Origin: an uncultured Faecalibacterium sp.
GTDB taxonomy: Bacteria > Bacillota > Clostridia > Oscillospirales > Ruminococcaceae
DNA length: 64,000 bases
Assembly: GCA_934561555.1 (NCBI GenBank)
Contig: CAKTGQ010000013.1
Span: 7,719-71,718, forward strand
Direction of reading: 5' to 3'
This document shows positions 8,309-17,952 of this stretch, one piece after another. How positions within the stretch are numbered: the first letter of the stretch is position 1; every line of letters starts with the position of its first letter. A model generated the notes under the pieces. It was not told the origin of the DNA. It searched no databases and saw only the letters and a program-made list of their open reading frames with translations. The position numbers and the translations under genes are program-made.

Positions 8309-9232
8309 TTAATTATCCTTGTTGCCCAGCTTGAACTGGACAGCAGACAGAATGGCGATGATCACCGCCAGCACCACGCCCATAGCGTTGCCGTAGCCGT
8401 ACTTGTACTGCTTGAAGGCGGTGTAGTAGATGTAGTACATAATGGTATCGGTCTTGTGGTTGGGGCCGCCGGAGGTCAGCAGCTGGATCAGTGCAAAGCA
8501 CTGGAAGGAGTTGATGGTGGTGATGACCAGAATGTACAGGGTGGTGGGCATAATGGCCGGCCACTTGATCTTCCAGAAGCACTGGAAGTCGGTAGCGCCG
8601 TCCACCTCGGCAGCTTCCACGATGGACTGATCCACGTTGCCCAGTGCCGAAACATACAGCACGATGGGCTGGCCCACAGAGGTGGTGAGCAGGATCAGGA
8701 TGATACAGCCCAGTGCGAACCGCTCGTCACCCAGCCAGTTGATGTTTTTGTCCAGAATGCCAAGGCTCTTGCCCAGATAGTTGAAGATACCGTAGTAGTT
8801 GTTGTACATCCACTTCCACACCACGGTAACGGCGACCGAGCCGGTGACCACGGGCAGGTAGAACACGCAGCGGAAAAGGCTTGTCGCCCACTCCGGCAGG
8901 TCTACGATGGCAGAGGACACCCACAGCGAGAAGATGCAGGTGATGGGCACCGACACGATGACGATGACAAAAGTGTTCTTTAATGCACCAAGGAAGATGG
9001 GGTCGGCAAACAGGGTCTTGTAGTTTGCCAGACCCACAAAGATATCCGCGCGGTTCATGGTGGAGTCAAAGAAGCTGGTCACCACGCAGAGGATCATGGG
9101 GTAGATGACGAAGCCCAGAAAGAAGATCAGGCTGGGCAGCAGGAAGCAGTAGGAGGCGAAGGTTTCGCGCCGTACCAGCGCACTGCTGCGTTTGGGCTCT
9201 TTCATTGCCGTCTTTGCAGCCAAGAGGATCAC
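8309..9232 (-). CDS. ABC sugar transporter permease (MalF type), sialic acid importer
   Basis: A 307-residue partner permease with six predicted membrane helices and EAA loop EAAEVDGATDFQCFWKIKWP. The typical N-terminal SYCFLLPSLIFFLGFVIYP is present. Two starts are possible: GTG at 9232 with AAAGG upstream (used here) and ATG at 9205, which lacks a clear site. Substrate assignment rests on being embedded between the binding-protein gene and nanA. Confidence 0.9.
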   Translation of the reverse strand: MILLAAKTAMKEPKRSSALVRRETFASYCFLLPSLIFFLGFVIYPMILCVVTSFFDSTMNRADIFVGLANYKTLFADPIFLGALKNTFVIVIVSVPITCIFSLWVSSAIVDLPEWATSLFRCVFYLPVVTGSVAVTVVWKWMYNNYYGIFNYLGKSLGILDKNINWLGDERFALGCIILILLTTSVGQPIVLYVSALGNVDQSIVEAAEVDGATDFQCFWKIKWPAIMPTTLYILVITTINSFQCFALIQLLTSGGPNHKTDTIMYYIYYTAFKQYKYGYGNAMGVVLAVIIAILSAVQFKLGNKDN

Positions 9233-9265
9233 CAGACCTTTCGTTAGAGAGTGTTTTTCCGTAAA

Positions 9266-9298
9266 AAGGCCCCTCCCTCACCCGGAGGAAGGGGCCTT
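9266..9298 (-). terminator. hairpin after the binding-protein gene
   Basis: AAGGCCCCT and AGGGGCCTT pair, with TTTTT on the leftward side. Such partial terminators after a binding-protein gene commonly make it more abundant than its permeases. Confidence 0.7.
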
Positions 9299-9335
9299 GC
9301 GGTTCAGCTGTGATGCAGTTCAGAAAAAGTAGCGC

Positions 9336-10691
9336 TTATGCCTCGGCAGCGGCGGCTGCGTTTGCATTGTCCACAAAGGTCTTGACGGCAGTCTCGACGG
9401 CCTCGCCGGAGCCCACGCGCTGCAGCATGTTCCACCACTCGGTGCGGGCAGTGGTCCAGCCCGGGGTGATCTGGTAGTAGTCGCCCAGATAGCCCATGAA
9501 CTTGCTGTACTCGCTCATGACCTCGTTGCCGGCGTAGATATCGCCCACGCTGGTGCGGACGGGGAAGTAGGTGGAAGCCAGCACGCTGTCCTTGACCTGA
9601 GAGGGATCGGCAGCGATGAACTCGATAAAGGTCTTTGCAGCCTTGATCTTGGCCTCGTCGCCGTTATCAAAGATGCCGAAGCCCCAGATGCCGCCGCACA
9701 GCTTCGGGTCGCCGCTTTCGGTGGGGAATGCCATGGGGAAGATCTCGTCGCCGCTGATGGTCTGGCCTGCGGCAGCGGTGTCAGCGTTCAGCTGCTGTGC
9801 AATGTTCCAGCAGAAAGCCATCTGCAGGGTGCCGTTGCGGAACAGGGTGATCTCCTCGCCGCCGTTGATGGAGGGATCGAAGTTGACGCCCTTTGCATCG
9901 TACAGAGCCTGAATAGCCTTGATGTTCTCGGCAGAGTCGGCGGTGTACTTGGTGTGGGCTGCATCGGTAAAGGTGCCGCCGTACATGTTGTTGATGATGG
10001 CGCGGGTGCCCTGGTCACCGCCCTGACCTGCGCAGTAGATGGCTGCAACGTTCTCGTAACCGCCGTTGTACAGTGCGTCAACGGTCTTCAGGAAGCCGTC
10101 GGTGCTCCAGGTGTGCTTGTCGGTATCGATGTACTGGTCAGCGCCCACTTCCTTGACCTTGGTCATGTTCACGGCCATGCAGTGTGCGGTCATGCACAGG
10201 GGGTACTCGTAGTAGTCGCCCTTCTCGTTGTGGCAGGCAGACTCCACAGAAGCGTAGATGTCCTTCTTGGCATCGTCGGTCCACAGATCGTTCAGCGGAG
10301 CCATAACGCCCTTGGCGCCCCAGTTGGCCACCAGACGCTCGGGGCCTTCCATGACCAGATCGGGTGCGCTGCCGCCCTCGATGGCGGTGTTCACCTGATC
10401 GTCGCCGTTGGTGTAATCCAAATACTCCACGGTCACCTTGATGTCGGGGTAATTTGCGTTGAAGCTGGAGATCAGGTTCTGGACGGTATCGTCATTGCCC
10501 CAGCCGCCGATGGGGTATGTCCACAGCTTGATGCTTGCGCCGGTGCTGGCAGTGCTTGCAGCAGCAGAGGAAGCGGTGGAGGAAGCAGCAGTGCTGGTGG
10601 AGGAGGAACCGCCGCAGGCGGCCAGTGCACCGGCAGCGCCCAGAATACCGGCAGCCTTCAGGAACGAACGGCGGGAAATGCAGTTTTTCAT
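9336..10691 (-). CDS. extracellular solute-binding lipoprotein of the sialic acid ABC importer
   Basis: A 451-residue family 1 binding protein. The N-terminus has a Tat-like RRSFLKAAG followed by a lipobox LAAC (Cys at residue 26), then a Ser/Ala/Thr-rich linker to about residue 53 and the mature domain starting IKLWTYPIGGWG. First gene of the leftward nan operon. The start at 10691 follows AAGGAGA; a 33-residue upstream in-frame extension lies in the 5' leader and would bury the signal. Sialic acid as ligand is inferred from the operon. Confidence 0.9.
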   Translation of the reverse strand: MKNCISRRSFLKAAGILGAAGALAACGGSSSTSTAASSTASSAAASTASTGASIKLWTYPIGGWGNDDTVQNLISSFNANYPDIKVTVEYLDYTNGDDQVNTAIEGGSAPDLVMEGPERLVANWGAKGVMAPLNDLWTDDAKKDIYASVESACHNEKGDYYEYPLCMTAHCMAVNMTKVKEVGADQYIDTDKHTWSTDGFLKTVDALYNGGYENVAAIYCAGQGGDQGTRAIINNMYGGTFTDAAHTKYTADSAENIKAIQALYDAKGVNFDPSINGGEEITLFRNGTLQMAFCWNIAQQLNADTAAAGQTISGDEIFPMAFPTESGDPKLCGGIWGFGIFDNGDEAKIKAAKTFIEFIAADPSQVKDSVLASTYFPVRTSVGDIYAGNEVMSEYSKFMGYLGDYYQITPGWTTARTEWWNMLQRVGSGEAVETAVKTFVDNANAAAAAEA

Positions 10692-10754
10692 GGTAGATTC
10701 TCCTTGTTCATCTTCTTCGACCCATCGGGGATCGTGCTCCGTTTTGCTCGTAGC

Positions 10755-10774
10755 GGCTGCTCGTGTCCGCAGCC
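10755..10774 (-). other. hairpin in the 5' leader of the nan operon
   Basis: GGCTGC and GCAGCC arms flank an 8-base loop in the transcribed leader between the promoter and the binding-protein start. It may stabilise the mRNA; no known riboswitch was recognised. Confidence 0.4.
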
Positions 10775-10789
10775 GTTGTTTGTAGCCCA

Positions 10790-10818
10790 ATTATAGAAAA
10801 TATTTTTCATTTTGTCTA
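10790..10818 (-). promoter_or_regulatory. nan operon promoter with operator in the spacer
   Basis: Leftward TAGACA, 17 bases, TATAAT. The spacer holds TGAAAAATATTTTC, a near-palindrome of the same type as the two sites further upstream, so a repressor bound here would block polymerase. Confidence 0.75.
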
Positions 10819-10953
10819 TTCGTTCTTTTCATAAATTTTCATTTTCAAACCCAGCAGGCTGCACAAAATTGTGGGATATCAGAAAAAACACAATATTTTC
10901 ATCCACTTTACTTGTCAAAATAGTTACAAAACGGTACACTTTCCCCTGTTATT

Positions 10954-10970
10954 CTGAAAATCAATTTCAG
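10954..10970. promoter_or_regulatory. candidate RpiR-family operator
   Basis: CTGAAA and TTTCAG form a 6-bp inverted repeat with a 5-base spacer between the nan promoter and the regulator gene. Confidence 0.5.
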
Positions 10971-10987
10971 CTTCAAAATCACAAAAA

Positions 10988-11002
10988 TGAAAAGCATTTT
11001 CA
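10988..11002. promoter_or_regulatory. candidate RpiR-family operator
   Basis: TGAAAA-GCA-TTTTCA, a perfect inverted repeat with a 3-base spacer, matching the half-sites of the other two candidates in this divergent region. Confidence 0.55.
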
Positions 11003-11078
11003 CAATTTGAATTGTTTTTTCCTCCAAAACTGTGCCCTCTGCACAGAACCGGCGGGCAAAATGTGTTCATTACGCCTC

Positions 11079-11107
11079 TTGCACCGCGGCGCGGTTTCTC
11101 TTATACT
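11079..11107 (+). promoter_or_regulatory. promoter of the RpiR regulator gene
   Basis: TTGCAC, 17 bases, TATACT, with CTTATA/TATAAG dyad symmetry at the -10 region; 70 bases before the start codon. Confidence 0.7.
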
Positions 11108-11176
11108 TTTATATAAGAAGGTAAGCACCAAAACGGCACCGGTGCACCACCGGCAGCCGAGTGAGGAGAAGGAAGA

Positions 11177-12022
11177 ATGTCTACGAATTTTTGGGAGCTG
11201 CTGCAGCAGCATCAGGGCGACCTGACAAAGTCCGGCCGCACGGTGGCCGAATATCTGGTGCAGCACGCTGCGGAGGCACAGTATCTGTCCATATCGTCGC
11301 TGGCCAGAGAGTGTCAGGTGGCCGAAGCTACGGTGTTCCGGTTCTGCCGGGCGCTGGGCTTTGAGGGCTACCACGAAATGCGCATTGCGCTGGCGCAGGC
11401 CAACGCCACCGGCGTGCTGGTAAACCAGCAGGAGCCCGCCCCGGACGCCGACACTGCTACTTTGTGCGAGCATGCATCGGCGCTGTTCATGACCGCCATC
11501 AACGGCACCCAGAACGCCCTTTCGCCGCAGGCGGTGGAGCAGGCCGTGGCGCTGCTGCATAGCGCCCGGCAGGTGTTCTGCATGGGACAGGGCGGCAGCA
11601 TGGCCGCTGCCAACGAGATCTGCGCCCGGTTCGCCTGCATCACCAACAAGTTCCGCGCCACCGCCGACAGCCACATGCAGATCATGGCTGCCAGCCTGAT
11701 GACCGAGCAGGACGTGGTGCTGTTCGTCTCCTACTCCGGCGCTACCCGCGACCTAATGGAGACCCTGCGCACCGCCAAAGCCAACGGCGCAAAGATCATC
11801 CTGATCACCCACTACGAGGACTCCCCCGGCGCAAAGCTGGCAGACATCGTGCTGCTGTGCGGCGCACAGGAAAGCCCGCTGGACTCCGGCAGCATCCCCA
11901 TCAAGGTGGCGGTTCTGTATGTGGCCGAGGTGCTGATTTTGCGGTATATTCTGGACGACAAGCCCGGCAGCACCGAAGCGCAGGAGCGCACCACCGAGGC
12001 GCTGGCTGTAAAGATGCTTTGA
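11177..12022 (+). CDS. MurR/RpiR family regulator of the sialic acid operon
   Basis: A 281-residue regulator: N-terminal winged HTH (residues about 1-77, with LSISSLARECQVAEATVFRFCRALGF as the recognition region, written here only as landmark residues 38-63) and a C-terminal SIS sugar-phosphate-binding domain (about 110-250, FVSYSGATRDLMETLRTAK). It is divergent from the nan operon, which carries TGAAA-type inverted repeats between the two. RpiR regulators of nan genes usually sense a pathway intermediate such as ManNAc-6-phosphate; the effector here is inferred. RBS GGAGAAGG. Confidence 0.92.
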   Translation: MSTNFWELLQQHQGDLTKSGRTVAEYLVQHAAEAQYLSISSLARECQVAEATVFRFCRALGFEGYHEMRIALAQANATGVLVNQQEPAPDADTATLCEHASALFMTAINGTQNALSPQAVEQAVALLHSARQVFCMGQGGSMAAANEICARFACITNKFRATADSHMQIMAASLMTEQDVVLFVSYSGATRDLMETLRTAKANGAKIILITHYEDSPGAKLADIVLLCGAQESPLDSGSIPIKVAVLYVAEVLILRYILDDKPGSTEAQERTTEALAVKML

Positions 12023-12041
12023 GCATCAGACTAAAATAGCA

Positions 12042-12082
12042 GGGATAACGGAGCATCTGCGGATGCTCCGTTATCCCTTTTT
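12042..12082 (+). terminator. terminator of the RpiR gene
   Basis: A 16-bp stem beginning GGGATAACGGAGCATC with a 4-base loop, then TTTTT. Confidence 0.9.
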
Positions 12083-12090
12083 ACGCTAAA

Positions 12091-12126
12091 AAAAATCGGT
12101 CAGACCCGCAGGCCTGACCGATTTTT
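12091..12126 (-). terminator. terminator of the Bax-inhibitor gene
   Basis: AAAAATCGGTCAG and its complement form a 13-bp stem with T-runs in both directions, 32 bases after the stop. Confidence 0.85.
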
Positions 12127-12157
12127 TGGTTATCAATGATGTTGCAGCGCTGTACGC

Positions 12158-12862
12158 TTAGTCGCGGCGGCGGCTGTTAAGCCCCAGCAGACGCACCACA
12201 TACAGGAAGATGTTGATGAAGTCCAGATACAACGTCAGTGCGCCGTAGATGGAAGCCTTTTCGGCCAGTTCGCTGTCCCCTGCGTAGTAGGAGTACATCT
12301 GGCTCAGCTTCTGGGTGTCGTAGGCGGTCAGCAGCATGAACACCACCAGACCGATGCCGGAATACAGCACTGTGCTCATAAAGCCCATGCCGAACAAAAG
12401 ACCAACGAAGCCGGTAACGATCAGCGCAAACAGCGCCATCATCAGCTTGGGACCCCAGCTGGACAGGTCTTTGTGGGTGGTGGTGCCGTAGACCGCCATC
12501 AGGCCGAAATACAGCGAGGTGGCAAGGAAGGCCAGCACCAGCGTGCCCAGATCAAAGGCAAGGAAATAATAACTCAGTACCATGCCGTTGAGCAGGGCGT
12601 AGCCTAAAAACACCCCTCTTGCCGCGCCCACAGACATACTCTGCACCCGGGCGCTCAGCACGAACACCAGCGCCAGCTCGGCAATGGTGAACAGCAGATA
12701 CAGCGAATTGACCACATAGAACAGCGGGGTTGTCGCAGTGACAAACGCCGCCGCAAAGGTGATCAGCAGTCCCAGCGCCATCCAGCGGTAGGTGCGGGTC
12801 ATATAATCAGCCGAGGTCATTGTAGGCTCTGCATAGCCACGGTTGTAATTGTTGTAACTCAT
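12158..12862 (-). CDS. Bax inhibitor-1 / YccA family membrane protein
   Basis: A 234-residue integral membrane protein with seven predicted helices from about residue 27 to 225 and the family-typical C-terminal LTAYDTQKL followed by YGALTLYLDFINIFLYVVRL. Bacterial members are pH-sensitive calcium leak channels or interact with FtsH; the physiological role here is unknown. RBS GGAGG lies 9 bases before the start. Monocistronic with its own terminator. Confidence 0.93.
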   Translation of the reverse strand: MSYNNYNRGYAEPTMTSADYMTRTYRWMALGLLITFAAAFVTATTPLFYVVNSLYLLFTIAELALVFVLSARVQSMSVGAARGVFLGYALLNGMVLSYYFLAFDLGTLVLAFLATSLYFGLMAVYGTTTHKDLSSWGPKLMMALFALIVTGFVGLLFGMGFMSTVLYSGIGLVVFMLLTAYDTQKLSQMYSYYAGDSELAEKASIYGALTLYLDFINIFLYVVRLLGLNSRRRD

Positions 12863-12901
12863 CTGGGTTCCTCCAGTCTATTCTGCCGGAGCATTTCTCT
12901 C

Positions 12902-12930
12902 TTGCTCCGGTCTACGGAATATAGTATACT
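12902..12930 (+). promoter_or_regulatory. hemW promoter
   Basis: TTGCTC, 17 bases, TATACT. The -10 lies in a palindromic AGTATACT that could also serve leftward transcription of the Bax-inhibitor gene, although no good leftward -35 is seen. Confidence 0.6.
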
Positions 12931-12971
12931 GCATAGAAATGAACGTTTCATGAAAAAGGCTGTGATATTGT

Positions 12972-14054
12972 ATGTCCCTTGGACTTTATCTGCATATTCC
13001 CTACTGTTTTTCCAAATGTCGGTACTGCGATTTTTATTCCCACCCCGGGGAGCGGGGCGTACCGGACGCTTATGTGGACGCGCTGCTGCGGGAGCTGCAT
13101 CGCTTTGCGCCGGATGCGCCTCTGCGGCCGGATACCGTCTATTTCGGCGGCGGCACGCCCAGCCTGCTCACCCCGGCGCAGGCAGAGCGGCTCATCCGGG
13201 CAGCAGAGCCCGTGCCCGGTGCAGAGATCACCTTGGAGGCAAACCCCGAGACCGTTACCGAGGAGAGCCTGCGGGGCTTCCGGGCGGCGGGAGTGAACCG
13301 CATCTCTTTCGGGGTGCAGTCCGCCCGGGACAGCCAGCTGCGCACCCTTGGCCGTCCTCACAGTGCCAAGCAGGCGCGGGCAGCCTTTGCCGCTGCCCGG
13401 CGCGCCGGGTTTGAGAACATCAGCGGCGACATCATGCTGGCACTGCCCCACTATACGCAGGCCGAATTTGACGAGACACTGGAGCTGATCGAAAAAGGCG
13501 GTGCCACCCACATCTCGGCTTACCTTTTAAAGATCGAGCCGGACTCTGCCTTCGGCAAGCACCCGCCGGAGGGTCTGCCCACCGGCGATGAAGCCGCTGA
13601 TTTCTACCTCTACGCGGTGGAGCAGCTGGAGCACCACGGCTACCGCCAGTACGAGATCTCCAACTTTTCAAAGCCGGGCTATGAGGGCAGGCACAACCTC
13701 ATCTACTGGGACTGCGACGACTATCTGGGGCTTGGCCCTGCGGCGCACTCCTGCATGGGCGGCAAGCGGTTCTGCTACGCGCCGGACACTGCCGCCTTTC
13801 TGCAGGACGCCGCCGCGCCCATCATGGACGGCAGCTGCGGTGCCGAGGACTACCTGATCTTGCAGCTGCGGCTGCGCAAGGGGCTTGACCTTGAAGCTTA
13901 CAAAACCCTGTACGGCAAGCAGTTTTCCACTGCGCAGCTGGCCTTTGTGCAAAACTGTGTCCGCGCCGGGTATGCCACCTTCGATGGCCGCATCCTCGCT
14001 CTGACCCCCGCTGGACTTATCGTGCAAAACAGCATTCTAGCACAGCTGCTCTGA
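12972..14054 (+). CDS. hemW: radical SAM heme chaperone HemW
   Basis: A 360-residue radical SAM protein. CFSKCRYC at residues 12-19 gives the CxxxCxxC cluster ligands, and GGGTPS follows near residue 58. HemW proteins lack the extra residues of coproporphyrinogen dehydrogenase HemN and bind heme for insertion into respiratory enzymes. Older annotations call it HemN-like. The ribosome binding site is weak (AAAGG about 13 bases upstream). Confidence 0.93.
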   Translation: MSLGLYLHIPYCFSKCRYCDFYSHPGERGVPDAYVDALLRELHRFAPDAPLRPDTVYFGGGTPSLLTPAQAERLIRAAEPVPGAEITLEANPETVTEESLRGFRAAGVNRISFGVQSARDSQLRTLGRPHSAKQARAAFAAARRAGFENISGDIMLALPHYTQAEFDETLELIEKGGATHISAYLLKIEPDSAFGKHPPEGLPTGDEAADFYLYAVEQLEHHGYRQYEISNFSKPGYEGRHNLIYWDCDDYLGLGPAAHSCMGGKRFCYAPDTAAFLQDAAAPIMDGSCGAEDYLILQLRLRKGLDLEAYKTLYGKQFSTAQLAFVQNCVRAGYATFDGRILALTPAGLIVQNSILAQLL

Positions 14055-14092
14055 TGGGCAGGTGAAGTGAAAATATCACTGCTATAAACAAA

Positions 14093-14126
14093 AACCGCAG
14101 CGTATTGGGATACGTTGCGGTTTTTT
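14093..14126 (+). terminator. hemW terminator
   Basis: AACCGCAGCGTAT and its near-complement form a stem with a TGGG loop, followed by TTTTTT. Confidence 0.85.
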
Positions 14127-14532
14127 GGTGGGCGCGGGTGGATTACGCGAGCCGCGCAGAAAAGGAGCCCGGGTCGCGGCTCCCAGCGGCTGCATCGTGC
14201 CTTGGGCGGCACGCGCATCCTGCTGGCCGCAGCCCCAACAGCTCCTCCCTGTTTCTGCCGCTGGCAGCGGTCGTCGCTGTTGCTGTTCGAATCCACCCTT
14301 GCACCCCCTTTTGTACAGCAGAAAAGCAGAAACTCCAGTACCCGGTTCGGATACTGGAGTTCTTGGTGGGCGCGGGTGGATTACGCGAGCCGCGCATCTA
14401 AAAAAGCCCCGCAGGGGCTTTTTTCCCCGCCGGACTATTCGGCGGGTCGATGCTGTTCGAATCCACCCTTGCGTCCCCTTTTGTACGGCAGATAAAACAG
14501 AAACTCCGGTACCCATTGGATACCGGAGTTCT
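14126..14532. repeat. two tandem units built from tRNA-Tyr 3' fragments
   Basis: The 19 bases at the 3' end of the adjacent tRNA-Tyr gene (14533-14551) recur at 14126-14144 and 14364-14382. In each copy this is followed by ACGCGAGCCGCGCA, a variable insert (about 125 and 55 bases, each with its own hairpin), and then GTTCGAATCCACCC (14285-14298 and 14455-14468), the T-arm sequence in inverted order. Each unit ends in a conserved hairpin (14331-14363, 14502-14530). There is no intact tRNA in the copies. This accounts for the gap between hemW and tRNA-Tyr. Confidence 0.8.
14502..14530 (-). terminator. tRNA-Tyr terminator
   Basis: AACTCCGGTA and TACCGGAGTT pair directly downstream (leftward) of the tRNA, followed by TTTCTGTTTT. 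Confidence 0.75.
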
Positions 14533-14617
14533 TGGTGGGCGCGGGTGGATTCGAACCACCGAAGCTGAAAGCAGCAGATTTACAGTCTGTCCCCATTGGC
14601 CACTCGGGAACACGCCC
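14533..14617 (-). tRNA. tRNA-Tyr (anticodon GTA)
   Basis: An 85-nt class II tRNA with encoded CCA. Acceptor GGGCGTG pairs with CGCGCCC; the anticodon loop CTGTAAA gives GTA; the long variable arm (GCTTTCAGC) and T-arm GGTGGTTCGAATCCACC are intact. Confidence 0.95.
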
Positions 14618-14765
14618 ATATTCTTTTGTTGTGCATCCGTTTGCCGGACGACTTGTTTATTTTAGCATGAGAAAGGGGTTTTGTCAACTACCTTTTTTCA
14701 CTTTTTTCGGCAATACAAAAAGAACCGGCAGCTTTCGCTTCCGGTCACAGCTTTCCCTGTATGCA

Positions 14766-14812
14766 AAAAGGGGCTGCTGCACAGGATCTTGTGCAGCAGC
14801 CCCTTTTTTATG
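14766..14812 (-). terminator. ilvD terminator
   Basis: AAGGGGCTGCTGCACA and its complement with a short loop; a family of near-identical hairpins ends other genes in this window (36394, 39879, 44176). Confidence 0.85.
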
Positions 14813-14818
14813 GATTTC

Positions 14819-16477
14819 TTATTTCAGCACCGCACCCAGATTTGCACTGGTGACCATGCGAGCATAGCGGCTCAGCCAGCCGGTCTTGATGTTGGGCTCG
14901 GGCGCAACGTACTTTGCCTTGCGCTCTGCCAGCACTGCGTCGCTGACCTCCAGCGTGATGGAGGCGTTGGGGATGTCGATGGTGATGGTGTCCCCTTCCT
15001 CGATCAGGCCGATGGGGCCGCCGGAAGCTGCCTCCGGGCTGACGTGGCCGATGGCAGCGCCACGGGATGCGCCGGAGAAGCGGCCGTCGGTGATGAGAGC
15101 TACTGTCTTATCCAGCTTCATGCCTGCCAGCGCAGAGGTGGGGTTGAGCATCTCCCGCATGCCCGGGCCGCCCTTGGGGCCTTCGTAGCGGATGACCACC
15201 ACATCGCCCGGGACGATCTTGCCCGCGTAGATGGCGGCAATGGCCTCCTCCTCGCTGTTGAATACCCGCGCCGGGCCAGCGTGCTTCTGCATCTCCGGGG
15301 CGACGGCGCTGCGCTTGACAACGCAGCCGTCCGGGGCAATGTTGCCCCACAGGATCTGCAGACCACCGGTCTCAGAGTAGGGGTTCTCGATGGGACGAAT
15401 GGCCTTTTCGTTCAGGATATGGGCACCCTTGATGTTCTCGCCAAGGGTCTTGCCGGTGACGGTGGGCACATCCAGATCCAGCAAGCCCTTCTTGGCCAGC
15501 TCTGCCTGCACCGCCGGGATACCGCCCGCTGCGTACAGATCCGGCATATGGGTGGGGCCAGCCGGTGCCAGATGGCACAGGTTGGGGGTCTTGGCGCTGA
15601 TCTCGTTGAACAGCTTCAGGTCGATGGGCACACCGGCCTCGTAGGCGATGGCAAGCAGGTGCAGCACCGTGTTGGTGGAGCAGCCCAGCGCCATATCGCA
15701 GGTCAGTGCGTTGCGGATGGAGCGCTCGTTGATGATCTGGCGCGCGGTGATGCCCTTGCGCACCATCTCCATCACAGCCATGCCGGCGTGCTTTGCCAGC
15801 TGCAAACGCTTGGAGTACACAGCCGGGATGGTGCCATTGCCGGGCAGTGCGATGCCGATGGCCTCGCACAGGCAGTTCATGCTGTTGGCGGTGTACATAC
15901 CGGAGCAGCTGCCGCAGCTGGGGCAGCAGTTGCAGGTGCAGTCCTCCAGCTGTTCGTCGGTGATCATACCGGCCTTATAAGCACCCACGGCCTCGAACAT
16001 CTTGGAAAGGCTCACTTCCTCGCCGCCGTAAGTACCGGCCAGCATGGGGCCGCCGGAGCAGACCACAGCGGGCACATCCATGCGCACCGCTGCCATCACC
16101 ATGCCGGGCACGATCTTATCGCAGTTGGGCACCAGCACAAGGCCGTCCAGCTGGTGTGCCATCAGCATGGTCTCTACGCTGTCGCAGATCAGCTCACGGG
16201 AGGCCAGAGAGTACTTCATGCCCACATGACCCATGGCGATGCCATCGCACACGCCGATGGCGGGGATCAGGATGGGCGTGCCGCCGGCCATCTGCACACC
16301 GGCCTTGACGGCCTCGGCGATCTTGTCCAGATTCATGTGCCCGGGCACGATCTCGCTGTGGGCGCTCACCACGCCGATGAGGGGGCGCTCCAGTTCCTCC
16401 GGGGTGTAGCCCAGCGCGTAAAACAGGCTGCGGTTGGGCGCACGCTCCGAGCCCTTGGTCACGTTGTCACTTCTCAT
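14819..16477 (-). CDS. ilvD: dihydroxy-acid dehydratase
   Basis: Dehydrates 2,3-dihydroxy-isovalerate or -methylvalerate to the 2-keto acids, the third common step of valine/isoleucine synthesis. The 552 residues match the family. Iron-sulfur and Mg ligands are in [10 protein letters not shown] and [20 protein letters not shown]; the C-terminal [20 protein letters not shown] is typical. Last gene of the ilvB-N-C-D transcript; it follows ilvC after a 166-base repeat-bearing gap, so a separate promoter or processing is possible. Confidence 0.97.
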   Translation of the reverse strand: MRSDNVTKGSERAPNRSLFYALGYTPEELERPLIGVVSAHSEIVPGHMNLDKIAEAVKAGVQMAGGTPILIPAIGVCDGIAMGHVGMKYSLASRELICDSVETMLMAHQLDGLVLVPNCDKIVPGMVMAAVRMDVPAVVCSGGPMLAGTYGGEEVSLSKMFEAVGAYKAGMITDEQLEDCTCNCCPSCGSCSGMYTANSMNCLCEAIGIALPGNGTIPAVYSKRLQLAKHAGMAVMEMVRKGITARQIINERSIRNALTCDMALGCSTNTVLHLLAIAYEAGVPIDLKLFNEISAKTPNLCHLAPAGPTHMPDLYAAGGIPAVQAELAKKGLLDLDVPTVTGKTLGENIKGAHILNEKAIRPIENPYSETGGLQILWGNIAPDGCVVKRSAVAPEMQKHAGPARVFNSEEEAIAAIYAGKIVPGDVVVIRYEGPKGGPGMREMLNPTSALAGMKLDKTVALITDGRFSGASRGAAIGHVSPEAASGGPIGLIEEGDTITIDIPNASITLEVSDAVLAERKAKYVAPEPNIKTGWLSRYARMVTSANLGAVLK

Positions 16478-16500
16478 GGTTTATTCCTCTTTTTCTTATA

Positions 16501-16643
16501 GCAAAAGACTCCCTCCCAAAGGAGGGAATCTTTCCTGATTTTATCGCAAGTCTTGGCTGAACTCCTTCCGTCATCGCTTGCGCGATGCCACCTCCCTCAC
16601 GGAGGGAGGCTTCACGCTGCGGTCAGGCGGCTGGGGGAGTCGA
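16501..16643. repeat. dispersed palindromic intergenic repeat, copy 1
   Basis: Contains CTCCCTC-rich inverted segments (CCTCCC/GGGAGG, ATCGCTTGCGCGAT) between ilvC and ilvD. Related sequence recurs at 17735, 23910 and 31430. Confidence 0.6.
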
Positions 16644-17950
<1,307 letters not shown>

Positions 17951-17952
17951 TG

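Noticed and set aside
14105..14568. Several overlapping frames of about 100-147 codons on both strands
   Set aside because: They lie across the tRNA-Tyr-derived repeats and terminators and have no ribosome binding sites.
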